Of a stretch of DNA of 63,926 nucleotides, positions 8,120 through 16,347 are shown piece after piece. A program made the translations under genes and the position numbers. Position 1 is the first letter of the stretch. The number at the start of each line of letters is the position of its first letter. Origin of the DNA: Thalassovita sp. (GTDB taxonomy: Bacteria > Pseudomonadota > Alphaproteobacteria > Rhodobacterales > Rhodobacteraceae). Below the pieces are notes generated by a model, which was given only the letters and a program-made list of their open reading frames with translations, had not been told where the DNA came from and searched no databases. Location of the stretch: the NCBI GenBank assembly GCA_029212905.1, contig JARGPB010000019.1, positions 1 to 63,926 on the forward strand, read 5' to 3'.

Positions 8120-8865
8120 GCAATCCCACCCCCCCCAAGGATCAGGGCCCCCTGATGCCCCGCAATCGGGATATGCACCCGGTCATGTATTACCCCGACT
8201 ATAAAACCAGCGTGCCGCGCTCGCCCAAGTGGTCGCTGCTGTCGATGGAATCCACACCCACCGAGGAAACCGGCCCGCGGTTTGGCCACTCGGTGCTGGG
8301 ACCGCTGGATAACAACCTGATCCTGAACTATTCCAAAGACCCCGAAAAACCCGCCATCGGTGAACGCGTGTTGATGCACGGACGGGTTCTGGACGAAAAC
8401 GGGCGCCCTGTTACGAACACGCTGGTGGAAATCTGGCAGGCCAACGCAGGCGGCCGGTATCGCCACATCAAGGACGGCTATCTGGCGCCCCTGGATCCGA
8501 ATTTCGGCGGCTGCGGTCGCACGATCACCGATGAGAACGGATATTACGAATTCCTGACCATCCGCCCAGGCGCCTATCCCTGGCCCAACCGCGCCAATGA
8601 CTGGCGGCCGATGCATATCCATGTCTCGGTCTTTGGGCACAGCTTTGGTCAGCGTCTGATCACTCAGATGTATTTCGAGGGCGACCCGCTGATTGATCAC
8701 TGTCCGATCGCAGCCACGATTCAGAAGCGCTCGCAGTTGGATCGCCTGGTGGCGCCGTTGGATTTCTCGAAATCGCGGCCGCTGGATTTCCTGGCCTATA
8801 AGTTCGACATCGTGCTGCGCGGCCGTCGCCAGACCATGTTCGAAAACAAACTGGAAGGGATGTAA
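8116..8865 (+). CDS. pcaH: Protocatechuate 3,4-dioxygenase beta subunit
   Basis: This is the iron-carrying subunit of the intradiol dioxygenase that opens protocatechuate to 3-carboxy-cis,cis-muconate. The four ferric ligands are visible with the correct spacing: Tyr115 (GRYRH), Tyr154 (GAYPW), His167 and His169 (MHIHVS). The 39- and 13-residue intervals match the Pseudomonas enzyme. Length is 249 residues. The start overlaps the pcaC stop (ATGA). It works as a heteromultimer with PcaG, encoded three bases downstream. Confidence 0.95.
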   Translation: MSNPTPPKDQGPLMPRNRDMHPVMYYPDYKTSVPRSPKWSLLSMESTPTEETGPRFGHSVLGPLDNNLILNYSKDPEKPAIGERVLMHGRVLDENGRPVTNTLVEIWQANAGGRYRHIKDGYLAPLDPNFGGCGRTITDENGYYEFLTIRPGAYPWPNRANDWRPMHIHVSVFGHSFGQRLITQMYFEGDPLIDHCPIAATIQKRSQLDRLVAPLDFSKSRPLDFLAYKFDIVLRGRRQTMFENKLEGM

Positions 8866-8868
8866 GCC

Positions 8869-9468
8869 ATGGTACAAGCTCTTGAAACTCTGACTGAAAC
8901 CCCGTCGCAAACCGCTGGGCCCTATGTCCATATCGGCTGTATCCCTTCGTTCGCGGGCAACCCCGGCATCTACCCCGAGGACCTGGGCCTGCGCGCCATC
9001 GAAGAGGGCGCCGAGGGCGAGATCATCACCATCACCGGCGCGGTCATCGACGGCACCAGCTGGGCGCTGCGCGACGCGATGATCGAAACCTGGCAGCCCG
9101 ATGCGGGCGGCAAATTCCCCGGCCAGGACGGCGCCGACCCCAAGGTCAACGGGTTCTGCCGCTTTGCTGCGGACAAGGATTCTGGCGAATTCACACTGAC
9201 CACTGTGAAACCTGGGGCCGTCGCGGCGCGGGGTGGCAAAACGCAGGCGCCGCATATCTCTGTGCTGGTTCTGGCGCGCGGGATCAATATCGGCCTTCAG
9301 ACTCGGATCTATTTCGAGGATGAAGACAACAGCGTCGATCCTCTGCTGTCGCGGATCGAACAGCGCCCCCGCGCTGAAACCCTGATCGCCAAGAAAACCG
9401 GCCCCGGCCAATATCGGTTCGACATCCGCCTGCAAGGCGATGCGGAAACCGTGTTCCTGGACATCTGA
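8869..9468 (+). CDS. pcaG: Protocatechuate 3,4-dioxygenase alpha subunit
   Basis: This non-catalytic partner of PcaH lacks the Tyr/His iron ligand set, shapes the active site and completes the oligomer. The 199 residues begin with a short tail, then the family-typical TPSQTAGPYVHIG (near residues 10-22) and ETWQPDAGGKF, the alpha counterpart of the beta-subunit EIWQANAGGRY. It follows pcaH after three bases. A GC-rich hairpin with a short T-run (9476-9502) after the stop may weaken transcription of the genes that follow. Confidence 0.94.
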   Translation: MVQALETLTETPSQTAGPYVHIGCIPSFAGNPGIYPEDLGLRAIEEGAEGEIITITGAVIDGTSWALRDAMIETWQPDAGGKFPGQDGADPKVNGFCRFAADKDSGEFTLTTVKPGAVAARGGKTQAPHISVLVLARGINIGLQTRIYFEDEDNSVDPLLSRIEQRPRAETLIAKKTGPGQYRFDIRLQGDAETVFLDI

Positions 9469-9475
9469 CCCAAAC

Positions 9476-9502
9476 GGGGGGCATCTGTCGAGGGTGCCCC
9501 CC
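9476..9502 (+). terminator. Hairpin after pcaG (weak terminator or attenuator)
   Basis: GGGGGGCA (9476-9483) pairs with TGCCCCCC (9495-9502), then only TTTG follows. The short T-run and the pcaB gene downstream suggest partial termination rather than an operon end. Confidence 0.5.
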
Positions 9503-9573
9503 TTTGACCGCTCGCTTTGCCGTGGTAACACGCCCTGACCGGCTGTTTGGCGATCCGCAAGAAAGGCGCACCC

Positions 9574-10284
9574 ATGGCGAATTTCCTCTTGATCCACGGC
9601 GCAGCCCACGGAGCGTGGTGCTGGCGCGATGTGATCCCCGCGTTGCAGGCGCTTGGCCACAATGCGCGCGCCATTGATCTGCCAGGACATGGAGCGGATC
9701 AGACGCCATATCAACAGGTTACGCTGGATGGATATGCCGATGCCATTCTGGACGCGCTGACAGAACCCACAATCGTTGTCGCTCATTCCATGGGTGGGTT
9801 TCCCATCACCCTGGCCGCCGAGCGTGACCCGACCTATATCCAACGTCTGATTTACCTGTGCGCCTATGTGCCCGCGCCCGGCCTGTCGCTGGCGGAAATG
9901 CGGATGCAGGCACCCTATCAGCCGCTGTTACCCGCGATCCGCATGACCGAGGACCGCTTGGGCTGGACCGCGGATCCCAGCATGGTGCAAGATATTTTCT
10001 TTCACGACTGCCCCGAAGAGACGGTGGAATACGCGCGGGACAATCTATGTGTGCAAGCCACGCAGCCGACCTCGGTTCCGGTTCAGACGGGGGCACAGTA
10101 TGCCAGCGTCCCGCGTGCCTATATCCGCTGCACCGATGACCGAACGATCCCGCCAGAATACCAGATCACGATGACCCAGGACTGGCCGCCAGAGACGGTT
10201 TTTTCCCTGCCCACGGGGCATTCGCCGTTCTTTGCCGCCCCCCAGGATTTGGCGCGGCTCCTTGATACAATCAGCACTCAATAA
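9574..10284 (+). CDS. Alpha/beta hydrolase (esterase) within the pca operon
   Basis: The 236 residues resemble the small esterase group that includes plant methyl-salicylate-type and pyrethroid-type esterases: IHGAAHGAWCWRDV (7-20) at the oxyanion side, nucleophile Ser72 in AHSMGG, acid Asp188 or Asp189 in RCTDDRTIP and His216 in PTGHSPFF. It has no signal peptide, so it is cytoplasmic. It sits between pcaG and pcaB, where the pathway itself has no vacancy because PcaD is present. A role in releasing aromatic acids from esters is an inference from position. ATG 9574 was chosen over an upstream start. Confidence 0.8.
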   Translation: MANFLLIHGAAHGAWCWRDVIPALQALGHNARAIDLPGHGADQTPYQQVTLDGYADAILDALTEPTIVVAHSMGGFPITLAAERDPTYIQRLIYLCAYVPAPGLSLAEMRMQAPYQPLLPAIRMTEDRLGWTADPSMVQDIFFHDCPEETVEYARDNLCVQATQPTSVPVQTGAQYASVPRAYIRCTDDRTIPPEYQITMTQDWPPETVFSLPTGHSPFFAAPQDLARLLDTISTQ

Positions 10285-10298
10285 CAAAGAGAGACCCC

Positions 10299-11630
10299 AT
10301 GGCCGCCTCTGTTTTCTCCTCGGAACTCTATTGTCGTCTTTTCCCCGCTGGGGACGCTGGCAAACTGTTCACTGACAGCGCCGAGCTGCGCGCCATGCTG
10401 CTGGTCGAAGGCGCGCTGGCCAAGGTTCAGGGCGACATGGGCCTGATCCCGTCCGAGGCCGCCGCCTATATCCACCGCGCCTCGATGGAAATCCCGCTGG
10501 ATCCCGGCGCATTGGCGGCCGCCACTGGCACCAATGGCGTCACCGTCCCCGGTCTGGTTGCGGCCTTCCGCAAGGAAATGAAAGCCCCCGAATTCGCCCA
10601 GTATGTGCATTGGGGCGCGACCTCGCAGGACATCATGGAGACCGGCCAGACCCTGCGCCTGCGCCAATACCTGAGCCTGCTGGAAACCAGCCTGACCCAG
10701 ATGCTGACGGACCTGGGCGCGCTGGCGGAGACCCATGCCGACCTGCCGATGCCCGGCCGCACCTATGGCCAGCACGCAACCCCCGTCACTTTCGGGGCAA
10801 CCGTGGCCCATTGGGGCGCGCCGCTGCTGGATCTGCTGGCCGAGCTGCCTGCCCTGCGCGACCGCACGCTGTTGGTGTCGCTTTCGGGGGCCGCCGGGAC
10901 TGGCGCGGCCTTTGGTCCGCAAGCGGCGCAATTGCGCGCCGATCTGGCCAAGGCCCTGAACCTCAAGGACCCGGAACGCAGCTGGCACGCGGATCGCGGC
11001 CCTGTGCTGGCGCTGGCCGGATGGCTGACGCGGCTTTGCACGGCCTTGGGCAAATTGGGCGAGGACCTGATTCTGCTGACCCAGACCGGCATATCCGAGG
11101 TCACTCTGGGCGCGGCGGGGGGCTCTTCGACCATGCCGCAGAAGCAAAACCCGGTACAGCCATCGGCAATCGTTGCGTTGGCGCGGCTTGTTATCGGGCT
11201 GAATGCGACCCTGCAAGGCGCGGGCCTGCATCGCCAGGATCGCGACGGCGCCGCGTGGTTTACCGAATGGCTGACCCTGCCGCAGCTGTGTCTTGCTGCC
11301 GCATCGGCGCTGGAACATGGCAAATCGCTGGCCGCCACGCTGGGCCCCAACCCCGACGCCATGCACACCGCCCTGACCAGCACGCTGGACCTGATTCACG
11401 CCGAGGCTCTTTCGTTCCGGCTGGCGGCGCATATGCCCCGCCCCGAGGCGCAGGCCGCCGTCAAAACACTGTGCAAACAGGCCGGAGCGGATAATGCTCC
11501 GCTCTCGTTGCTGGCCCGTGCCGCCTATCCTGAACTGGATCTCGGCGATATTTTCGACCCTGCGCAGCAAACCGGCCAGGCCCCGACCGAAGCCCGTGCC
11601 TTTGCCGCCTCAACCCGTGCGCTAACCTAA
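10299..11630 (+). CDS. pcaB: 3-carboxy-cis,cis-muconate cycloisomerase
   Basis: This enzyme converts 3-carboxy-cis,cis-muconate to 4-carboxymuconolactone. It belongs to the fumarase/aspartase superfamily, shown by the signature GSSTMPQKQNP (275-285) and HWGATSQD (104-111). The 443 residues match the family. It closes the set pcaDCHGB, so the route from protocatechuate to 3-oxoadipate is complete here. The pcaI/J CoA-transferase and pcaF thiolase are not adjacent. It starts 14 bases after the esterase stop, so it probably shares that transcript. Confidence 0.94.
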   Translation: MAASVFSSELYCRLFPAGDAGKLFTDSAELRAMLLVEGALAKVQGDMGLIPSEAAAYIHRASMEIPLDPGALAAATGTNGVTVPGLVAAFRKEMKAPEFAQYVHWGATSQDIMETGQTLRLRQYLSLLETSLTQMLTDLGALAETHADLPMPGRTYGQHATPVTFGATVAHWGAPLLDLLAELPALRDRTLLVSLSGAAGTGAAFGPQAAQLRADLAKALNLKDPERSWHADRGPVLALAGWLTRLCTALGKLGEDLILLTQTGISEVTLGAAGGSSTMPQKQNPVQPSAIVALARLVIGLNATLQGAGLHRQDRDGAAWFTEWLTLPQLCLAAASALEHGKSLAATLGPNPDAMHTALTSTLDLIHAEALSFRLAAHMPRPEAQAAVKTLCKQAGADNAPLSLLARAAYPELDLGDIFDPAQQTGQAPTEARAFAASTRALT

Positions 11631-11650
11631 GCTGTCGTGCATTTCCCCTT

Positions 11651-11678
11651 TGACAAACATCCTCGGGGTGATTTGTCA
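11651..11678. promoter_or_regulatory. Inverted repeat upstream of the MFS gene
   Basis: TGACAAA (11651-11657) and TTTGTCA (11672-11678) form a 7-base dyad with a 14-base spacer. It lies between pcaB and the MFS exporter and overlaps a TTGACA -35-like hexamer, so it could be a repressor operator. No adjacent regulator gene was seen. Confidence 0.35.
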
Positions 11679-11793
11679 TGGCGTCGAGGCGCGCAAAACG
11701 ACCGGCAATTTCGCCCGCGCTCTTCTCAGCCAGGGGCGCGCGCCCTATCTTATTGTTACGTTTCGCTCGTCATTATTTGAGTTCGGATTTTTC

Positions 11794-13008
11794 ATGACCC
11801 GCCGCCTTCCAATTCTTTTCATCATGATGACCGTAATGCTCGACGCCATGGGGATCGGCCTGATCATGCCGATCATGCCCGATCTGATCCAAGAGGTCAG
11901 CGGAACCTCTTTGGCCAGTGCGGCGATCTGGGGCGGGATTTTGGCCACCTCCTTTGCCTTGATGCAGTTTCTGTTCGCCCCTTTGCTGGGGCGTCTGTCG
12001 GATGCCTATGGGCGCAGGCCGGTGCTGTTGGTGTCCTTGCTGGTGATGGCAGCGGATTATTTGGTGATGGCGGTGGCCGGGTCGATCTGGCTGCTGCTGG
12101 TGGGGCGGATCGTGGGGGGGATTACCGCCGCGACCCATTCCACCGCGAATGCCTATATGGCGGATATTTCGGCCCCCAAGGACAAGGCCGCGAACTTCGG
12201 TCTGATCGGCGCGGGATTCGGCGTGGGCTTTGTTCTGGGGCCTGTGCTGGGCGGATTACTGGCCGAATACGGGACACGCGCACCGTTCTATGCGGCGGCG
12301 GGATTGGCCTTGGCGAATGCGCTGTTTGGCATGACTGTCCTGCGGGAAACCGTGACCGATGACACGCGCCGCCCGTTTGAGCTGGCGAGATCCAACCCGT
12401 TTTCATCCTTTCGCGGCATGGCATCGTTGGGGGCGGTGTCGCCGCTTTTGTGGGTGATGTTTCTGTATCAGCTGGCAAATGTGGTTTACCCCGCGATCTG
12501 GGCCTATTTCAGCACGGCGCGGTTTGGCTGGTCGCCGGGGATGATCGGCGTGTCATTGGCGGTCTACGGGGTGTCGATGGTCGTGGTCCAAGGCGGGCTG
12601 ATCCGCCCCGCGATCCGCATTTTCGGCGAGGCGCGCACCGTCGCCCTGGGGCTGGGGGTCGAGGTGATCGCGCTGCTGCTTGTGGCGTTTGTGCCGGATG
12701 GGCGTGTTGTGCTGCTGCTGATCCCGGTTTCAGCGCTGGGGGCAATCGGGCTGCCGGCACTGCAAGGTATCCTGTCGCGCATCGCACCGGACAATGCCCA
12801 AGGCGAGCTCCAGGGTGTGCTGTCCAGCATTGCCTCGGTCGCGATGATCTTTGGGCCTTTGTTGATGACCCAGGTTTTTGCGCTGTTCACGGGCTCGGCG
12901 GCGCCGTTTCACCTGCCGGGGGCGCCCTTTGTGCTGGCTGCGGGGCTGATGATGCTGGGATTGCTGGTTTTCGCATCGCAGCGCCGCCAATTGAACGATC
13001 AGGCCTGA
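11794..13008 (+). CDS. MFS transporter, TetA-like drug:H+ antiporter group
   Basis: This is a 404-residue inner-membrane protein with 12 predicted helices. The motif GRLSDAYGRRPVLL in the first cytoplasmic loop is MFS motif A, and GIGLIMPIMPDLIQEV in helix 1 resembles the TCR/Tet subgroup of 12-helix exporters. Substrate is unknown: tetracycline-type efflux is only one possibility, and many chromosomal Rhodobacterales copies have no proven drug. ATG 11794 (MTRRLPIL) places the first helix correctly; the longer frame starts in non-coding sequence. It follows pcaB by about 160 bases with an own inverted repeat. Confidence 0.8.
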   Translation: MTRRLPILFIMMTVMLDAMGIGLIMPIMPDLIQEVSGTSLASAAIWGGILATSFALMQFLFAPLLGRLSDAYGRRPVLLVSLLVMAADYLVMAVAGSIWLLLVGRIVGGITAATHSTANAYMADISAPKDKAANFGLIGAGFGVGFVLGPVLGGLLAEYGTRAPFYAAAGLALANALFGMTVLRETVTDDTRRPFELARSNPFSSFRGMASLGAVSPLLWVMFLYQLANVVYPAIWAYFSTARFGWSPGMIGVSLAVYGVSMVVVQGGLIRPAIRIFGEARTVALGLGVEVIALLLVAFVPDGRVVLLLIPVSALGAIGLPALQGILSRIAPDNAQGELQGVLSSIASVAMIFGPLLMTQVFALFTGSAAPFHLPGAPFVLAAGLMMLGLLVFASQRRQLNDQA

Positions 13009-13114
13009 CACGGGTCGCGCGTCTCGGGAATTTTGCGTAACGGAATATTATTTCACACTTGCGGAAAATCAGCCCCAAAGGCACCCTGCCCCCAAGTGGA
13101 GAGAGGGACAAAAA

Positions 13115-14203
13115 ATGCCAATGATCAAAGCCGCCGTCAGCTATGAGCACAATCAGCCGATGGTGATCGAAGAGGTCGAGCTGCGCGCGCCCGAAATGGG
13201 CGAAGTCGAAGTAAAAGTGAAGGCCGTCGCGGTCTGCCATTCGGATATTTCCCTGTGGCAAGGCGGGTTTGGCGGGGCGCTGCCCGCAGTCTATGGCCAC
13301 GAGGGCGCGGGCGTCGTAACCGCCGTGGGCGTCGGCGTCAAAGGCATCAAGGAAGGCGACAGCGTGGCCGTGACCTTGATCCGGTCGTGTGGTGTCTGTC
13401 CCAGCTGTAGCTCGGGGCACGAGGTGGTCTGCGAAGATCCCGGCGACTGGAAAAACGGCCCGATCAAAACCGCAACGGGCGAGCCGGTGTATCAGGCTCT
13501 GTTCGCCGGCGCCTTTGCTGAAAAGGTGGTTGTGGATCAAAGCCAGGTCGTGGTGATCCCCGATGACATGCCCAAGGACGCCGCGGCACTGGTGTCGTGC
13601 GGCGTGATCACTGGCGTCGGCGCGGCGATCAACACGGCCAATGTACGTCCGGGTCAGGATGTGGTGGTAATCGGCGCAGGCGGCGTCGGGCTGAACGCCA
13701 TCCAGGGCGCGCGCATCGCCGGGGCCCGGCGCATCGTGGCCGTGGACATGAACCCCGACAAACTGGAAATCGCCAAGGAATTCGGCGCAACCCATGGCAT
13801 CACCGGCGAGGGCAAACCCTGGGCCAAGGTCAAAGAGATCTTTGGTGGACGCGGAGCCGACGCCGTTCTGGTCACGGTTGGCGTCGCGGCTGTCTATGAC
13901 AAGGCGCCGCGCTATCTGGCCAATGGTGGGAACGTCGTGATGGTGGGCCTGCCGCATTTCGGGCAAAACGCCAGTTACTCGCCCCTGTTGATGGCGGATG
14001 TGGGCCAGTCGATCCTGGGTTCGAAAATGGGCGACGTGGCGATCAAGCGGGACATCCCGTGGATGGTGGATCTGTACCAACAGGGCCGTCTGAAACTGGA
14101 CGAGCTGATCTCGGGCCGCTGGCGTCTGGACCAGGTAAACGAGGCCTTTGCCGACACGATGTCCGGCGCGGCCCGGCGCAATGTCATCATTCTGGACGAC
14201 TGA
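13115..14203 (+). CDS. Zinc-dependent alcohol dehydrogenase
   Basis: This medium-chain dehydrogenase has 362 residues and a class III-like layout. The catalytic zinc site is Cys41, His62 and Glu63 (GHEGAG). The structural zinc site is Cys92, Cys95, Cys98 and Cys106. An NAD-binding VIGAGGVGLNAIQG lies near 183-196. It oxidises an alcohol with NAD(P)+, and the substrate is not evident. It is monocistronic: a GGAGAGAGGG ribosome site lies before ATG 13115 and a hairpin terminator follows. An aryl or short-chain alcohol role is speculative despite the pca neighbourhood. Confidence 0.85.
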   Translation: MPMIKAAVSYEHNQPMVIEEVELRAPEMGEVEVKVKAVAVCHSDISLWQGGFGGALPAVYGHEGAGVVTAVGVGVKGIKEGDSVAVTLIRSCGVCPSCSSGHEVVCEDPGDWKNGPIKTATGEPVYQALFAGAFAEKVVVDQSQVVVIPDDMPKDAAALVSCGVITGVGAAINTANVRPGQDVVVIGAGGVGLNAIQGARIAGARRIVAVDMNPDKLEIAKEFGATHGITGEGKPWAKVKEIFGGRGADAVLVTVGVAAVYDKAPRYLANGGNVVMVGLPHFGQNASYSPLLMADVGQSILGSKMGDVAIKRDIPWMVDLYQQGRLKLDELISGRWRLDQVNEAFADTMSGAARRNVIILDD

Positions 14204-14212
14204 TCCGCTCCC

Positions 14213-14238
14213 AAAGCGGCGGGGCTCCTCGCCGCTTT
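14213..14238 (+). terminator. Terminator of the alcohol dehydrogenase gene
   Basis: AAAGCGGCG (14213-14221) pairs with CGCCGCTTT (14230-14238) around an 8-base loop, ten bases after the stop. The T-run is weak. Confidence 0.65.
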
Positions 14239-14423
14239 GACCAAGTTTTGAGTGCTGAAAACGCGCTCAAACACTTGCCATCCCGTGAATGTGACCGGCT
14301 TGGGCGCGGATACGCCTTCCCTTCTTGGGGTAATCCACTGTAAAATCCCTGTAACAGGCTGCCTCGCCCTTTTCTTTGCGGCGTGGTAAACACAGTGAAA
14401 CAGCGCACAGGACCTGACAGATC

Positions 14424-14765
14424 GTGAACGTACAAGCGCCCCCCGCCCCGCCCTCGGAAATGGCCCGCAGTGCCCAAAGCGCCGCGGCTTATCTCAAGAC
14501 GCTGGCCCACGAAGGCCGGTTGATGATCCTGTGCCATCTGGGTTCGGGCGAAAAATCCGTCGGAGAGTTGGAAAGCCTGCTGGAAATCCGTCAGGCCGCC
14601 GTCAGCCAGATGCTGGCCCGCCTGCGCGAAGAAGGCCTGGTCGCCACACGGCGGGACGGCAAGACGATCTATTATTCGCTGGCGGATCAGAATACCTATG
14701 AGGTGATCCAACTGCTGTATCGCCTGTTCTGCGGCCCCACTGACGCCGAAACCACCAGCTGCTGA
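14424..14765 (+). CDS. ArsR-family repressor, SqrR/BigR-like persulfide sensor
   Basis: This 113-residue winged-helix repressor has a recognition helix around RQAAVSQMLARLREEGL (56-72) and the wing TRRDGKTIYYSL. Cys37 (LMILCHLG) and Cys103 (RLFCGP) are 66 residues apart, the spacing of Cys41/Cys107 in Rhodobacter SqrR and Cys42/Cys108 in BigR. Those cysteines form a tetrasulfide bridge with reactive sulfur species and release DNA. No metal-site motif (ELCVCDL) is present, so arsenic or zinc sensing is unlikely. Translation starts at GTG 14424. No sulfide-oxidation gene is adjacent, so targets are elsewhere or the protein acts on its own promoter. Confidence 0.82.
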   Translation: MNVQAPPAPPSEMARSAQSAAAYLKTLAHEGRLMILCHLGSGEKSVGELESLLEIRQAAVSQMLARLREEGLVATRRDGKTIYYSLADQNTYEVIQLLYRLFCGPTDAETTSC

Positions 14766-14848
14766 GCCGCAGCACACACACCCGCCCCGAAACCGACACG
14801 CGATCCATTGCTCGCCCGGTCACCCGGCTGCGCGCAAATTAACTCTTG

Positions 14849-14875
14849 CATGTCTGGGTTCGCGCGGGCGACATG
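14849..14875. promoter_or_regulatory. Short dyad upstream of modA
   Basis: CATGTC (14849-14854) and GACATG (14870-14875) lie 25 bases before the modA start. The spacing is unlike the known Rhodobacter molybdate-box, and this could be chance. Confidence 0.2.
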
Positions 14876-14899
14876 TTTCCCCAAACATAGTGGACCCTC

Positions 14900-15655
14900 A
14901 TGTCTTTGATCCGCCTTCTCTTGTTGTTGCTGTTGCCAACGCCCTTGTGGGCGGGGAATGTCACCGTTTTTGCCGCCGCCAGCCTGAAAACCGCGTTGGA
15001 ACAGGTGGCCGCGGACTGGCAGGATCAAACCGGGCATAGCGCAACGCTGTCCTTTGCCGGCAGCTCGGCCCTGGCACGGCAGATCGAGGCCGGAGCCCCC
15101 GCAGACATCTTTATTTCGGCCAACCCCGGCTGGATGGATCATCTGGCGGCCAAAGGGTTGATCCACAATGACACGCGGGGCGACCTACTGAGCAATACGC
15201 TGGTGCTGATCGGTCCTGCCGGGGCGACGCCCCTGCCCGGCATCAGCGCTGCGACGGACCTGGCGGGCCTGCTGGGCGACAACCGTATAGCCATGGCCCT
15301 GACCGAGGCCGTACCCGCGGGTATCTATGGCAAAGCAGCACTGGAAACGCTGGGCCTGTGGCCCTCTGTCGCCGAGAGCATCGCCCAGACCGACAATGTC
15401 CGCGCTGCGCTGGCGCTGGTGGCGATGGGGGAAACTCCGATGGGTATTACCTATGGGACCGATGCGGTCGCAGAACCGCGCGTCAGCGTGCTGGCCACAT
15501 TCGCCGACACCAGCCATCCGCCGATCCTGTATCCGGCCGCGATCATCACGGACAGCGCCACAGCTCTGTCGTATCAGTTCCTTGGATACTTGCAGTCTCC
15601 TGCGGCGGCCCGTGTATTTGAGGACGCAGGCTTCATCATCCCGGAGGCCGAATGA
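14900..15655 (+). CDS. modA: Molybdate ABC transporter, periplasmic binding protein
   Basis: ModA captures molybdate or tungstate in the periplasm and delivers it to ModB. The 251-residue precursor has a signal peptide (LLLLLLLPTPLWAG, cleaved about residue 18) and then the family-typical VTVFAAASLKTAL, with the oxyanion-contacting FAGSSALARQIEAGAPADIF further on. It overlaps modB by four bases (ATGA), and modB overlaps modC the same way, so ABC is one transcript. No modE regulator is in the window. Confidence 0.93.
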   Translation: MSLIRLLLLLLLPTPLWAGNVTVFAAASLKTALEQVAADWQDQTGHSATLSFAGSSALARQIEAGAPADIFISANPGWMDHLAAKGLIHNDTRGDLLSNTLVLIGPAGATPLPGISAATDLAGLLGDNRIAMALTEAVPAGIYGKAALETLGLWPSVAESIAQTDNVRAALALVAMGETPMGITYGTDAVAEPRVSVLATFADTSHPPILYPAAIITDSATALSYQFLGYLQSPAAARVFEDAGFIIPEAE

Positions 15656-16347
15656 CCGAGTGGCTGACCCCACAAGAGTGGGCCGCCGTTGCCCTGTCAT
15701 TGAAGGTTGCGCTGTGGGCAACCCTGGCCAGCCTGCCCATTGCGACCCTGACCGCGCTGATCCTGGCGCGCGCTGAATTCCCCGGCAAACAGCTGCTGAA
15801 CGGTCTGGTGCATCTGCCGTTGATCCTGCCGCCTGTTGTCACCGGGTATCTGTTGCTGATCACCTTTGGACGGCGTGCCCCGGTGGGGGCGTTTTTGTAT
15901 GACACTTTTGGTTTCGTGCTGGCCTTTCGCTGGACGGGGGCGGCATTGGCCGCAGCGATCATGGCCTTTCCGTTGATGGTGCGCGCCATCCGGCTGGCAA
16001 TCGAGGCCGTCGACCCCAAGCTGGAACAGGCCGCATCCACGTTGGGGGCGTCGCGCTTGCAGGTGTTCGCGACCGTCACCTTGCCGTTGATCCTGCCCGG
16101 CATCATCGCGGGAACCATTCTGGCCTTTGCCAAGGCGATGGGGGAATTCGGCGCAACGATCACCTTTGTGTCGAACATTCCGGGGCAGACGCAGACATTG
16201 CCCTCGGCGATCTACGCATTGCTGCAAGTACCGGGGGGCGAAGGGTCCGCGCTGAAACTGGTCGCCGTTTCGGTGGTGCTGGCGATGGGCGCGCTTCTGG
16301 CCTCTGAGGCGTTGGCCCGGCGGGCGGCGCGCAGGGTGCGACCATGA
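15652..16347 (+). CDS. modB: Molybdate ABC transporter permease
   Basis: This 231-residue inner-membrane channel subunit has about five or six helices. The cytoplasmic EAA loop that contacts ModC reads EQAASTLGASRLQVF, followed by the LPLILPGIIAGTIL helix and the KAMGEFGATI segment typical of ModB. Its start overlaps the modA stop (ATGA). Together with ModA and ModC it forms the high-affinity molybdate importer serving Mo-cofactor enzymes. Confidence 0.93.
   Translation: MTEWLTPQEWAAVALSLKVALWATLASLPIATLTALILARAEFPGKQLLNGLVHLPLILPPVVTGYLLLITFGRRAPVGAFLYDTFGFVLAFRWTGAALAAAIMAFPLMVRAIRLAIEAVDPKLEQAASTLGASRLQVFATVTLPLILPGIIAGTILAFAKAMGEFGATITFVSNIPGQTQTLPSAIYALLQVPGGEGSALKLVAVSVVLAMGALLASEALARRAARRVRP

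Noticed and set aside
8110..9843. 577-codon open frame on the minus strand across pcaH, pcaG and the esterase
   Set aside because: It is the antisense shadow of three well-supported plus-strand genes. It has no family motifs and results from the GC-rich third-position bias.
10278..11570. 430-codon minus-strand frame over pcaB
   Set aside because: pcaB on the plus strand has the full superfamily signature. The antisense frame is Gln/Arg/Gly-rich noise.
12887..14080. 397-codon minus-strand frame over the alcohol dehydrogenase
   Set aside because: Antisense shadow. The plus strand shows both zinc sites of the dehydrogenase.
14849..14875. Molybdate-responsive ModE/MopA box before modA
   Set aside because: The CATGTC/GACATG dyad does not resemble the known molybdate-box pattern. 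It is listed only as a weak dyad.
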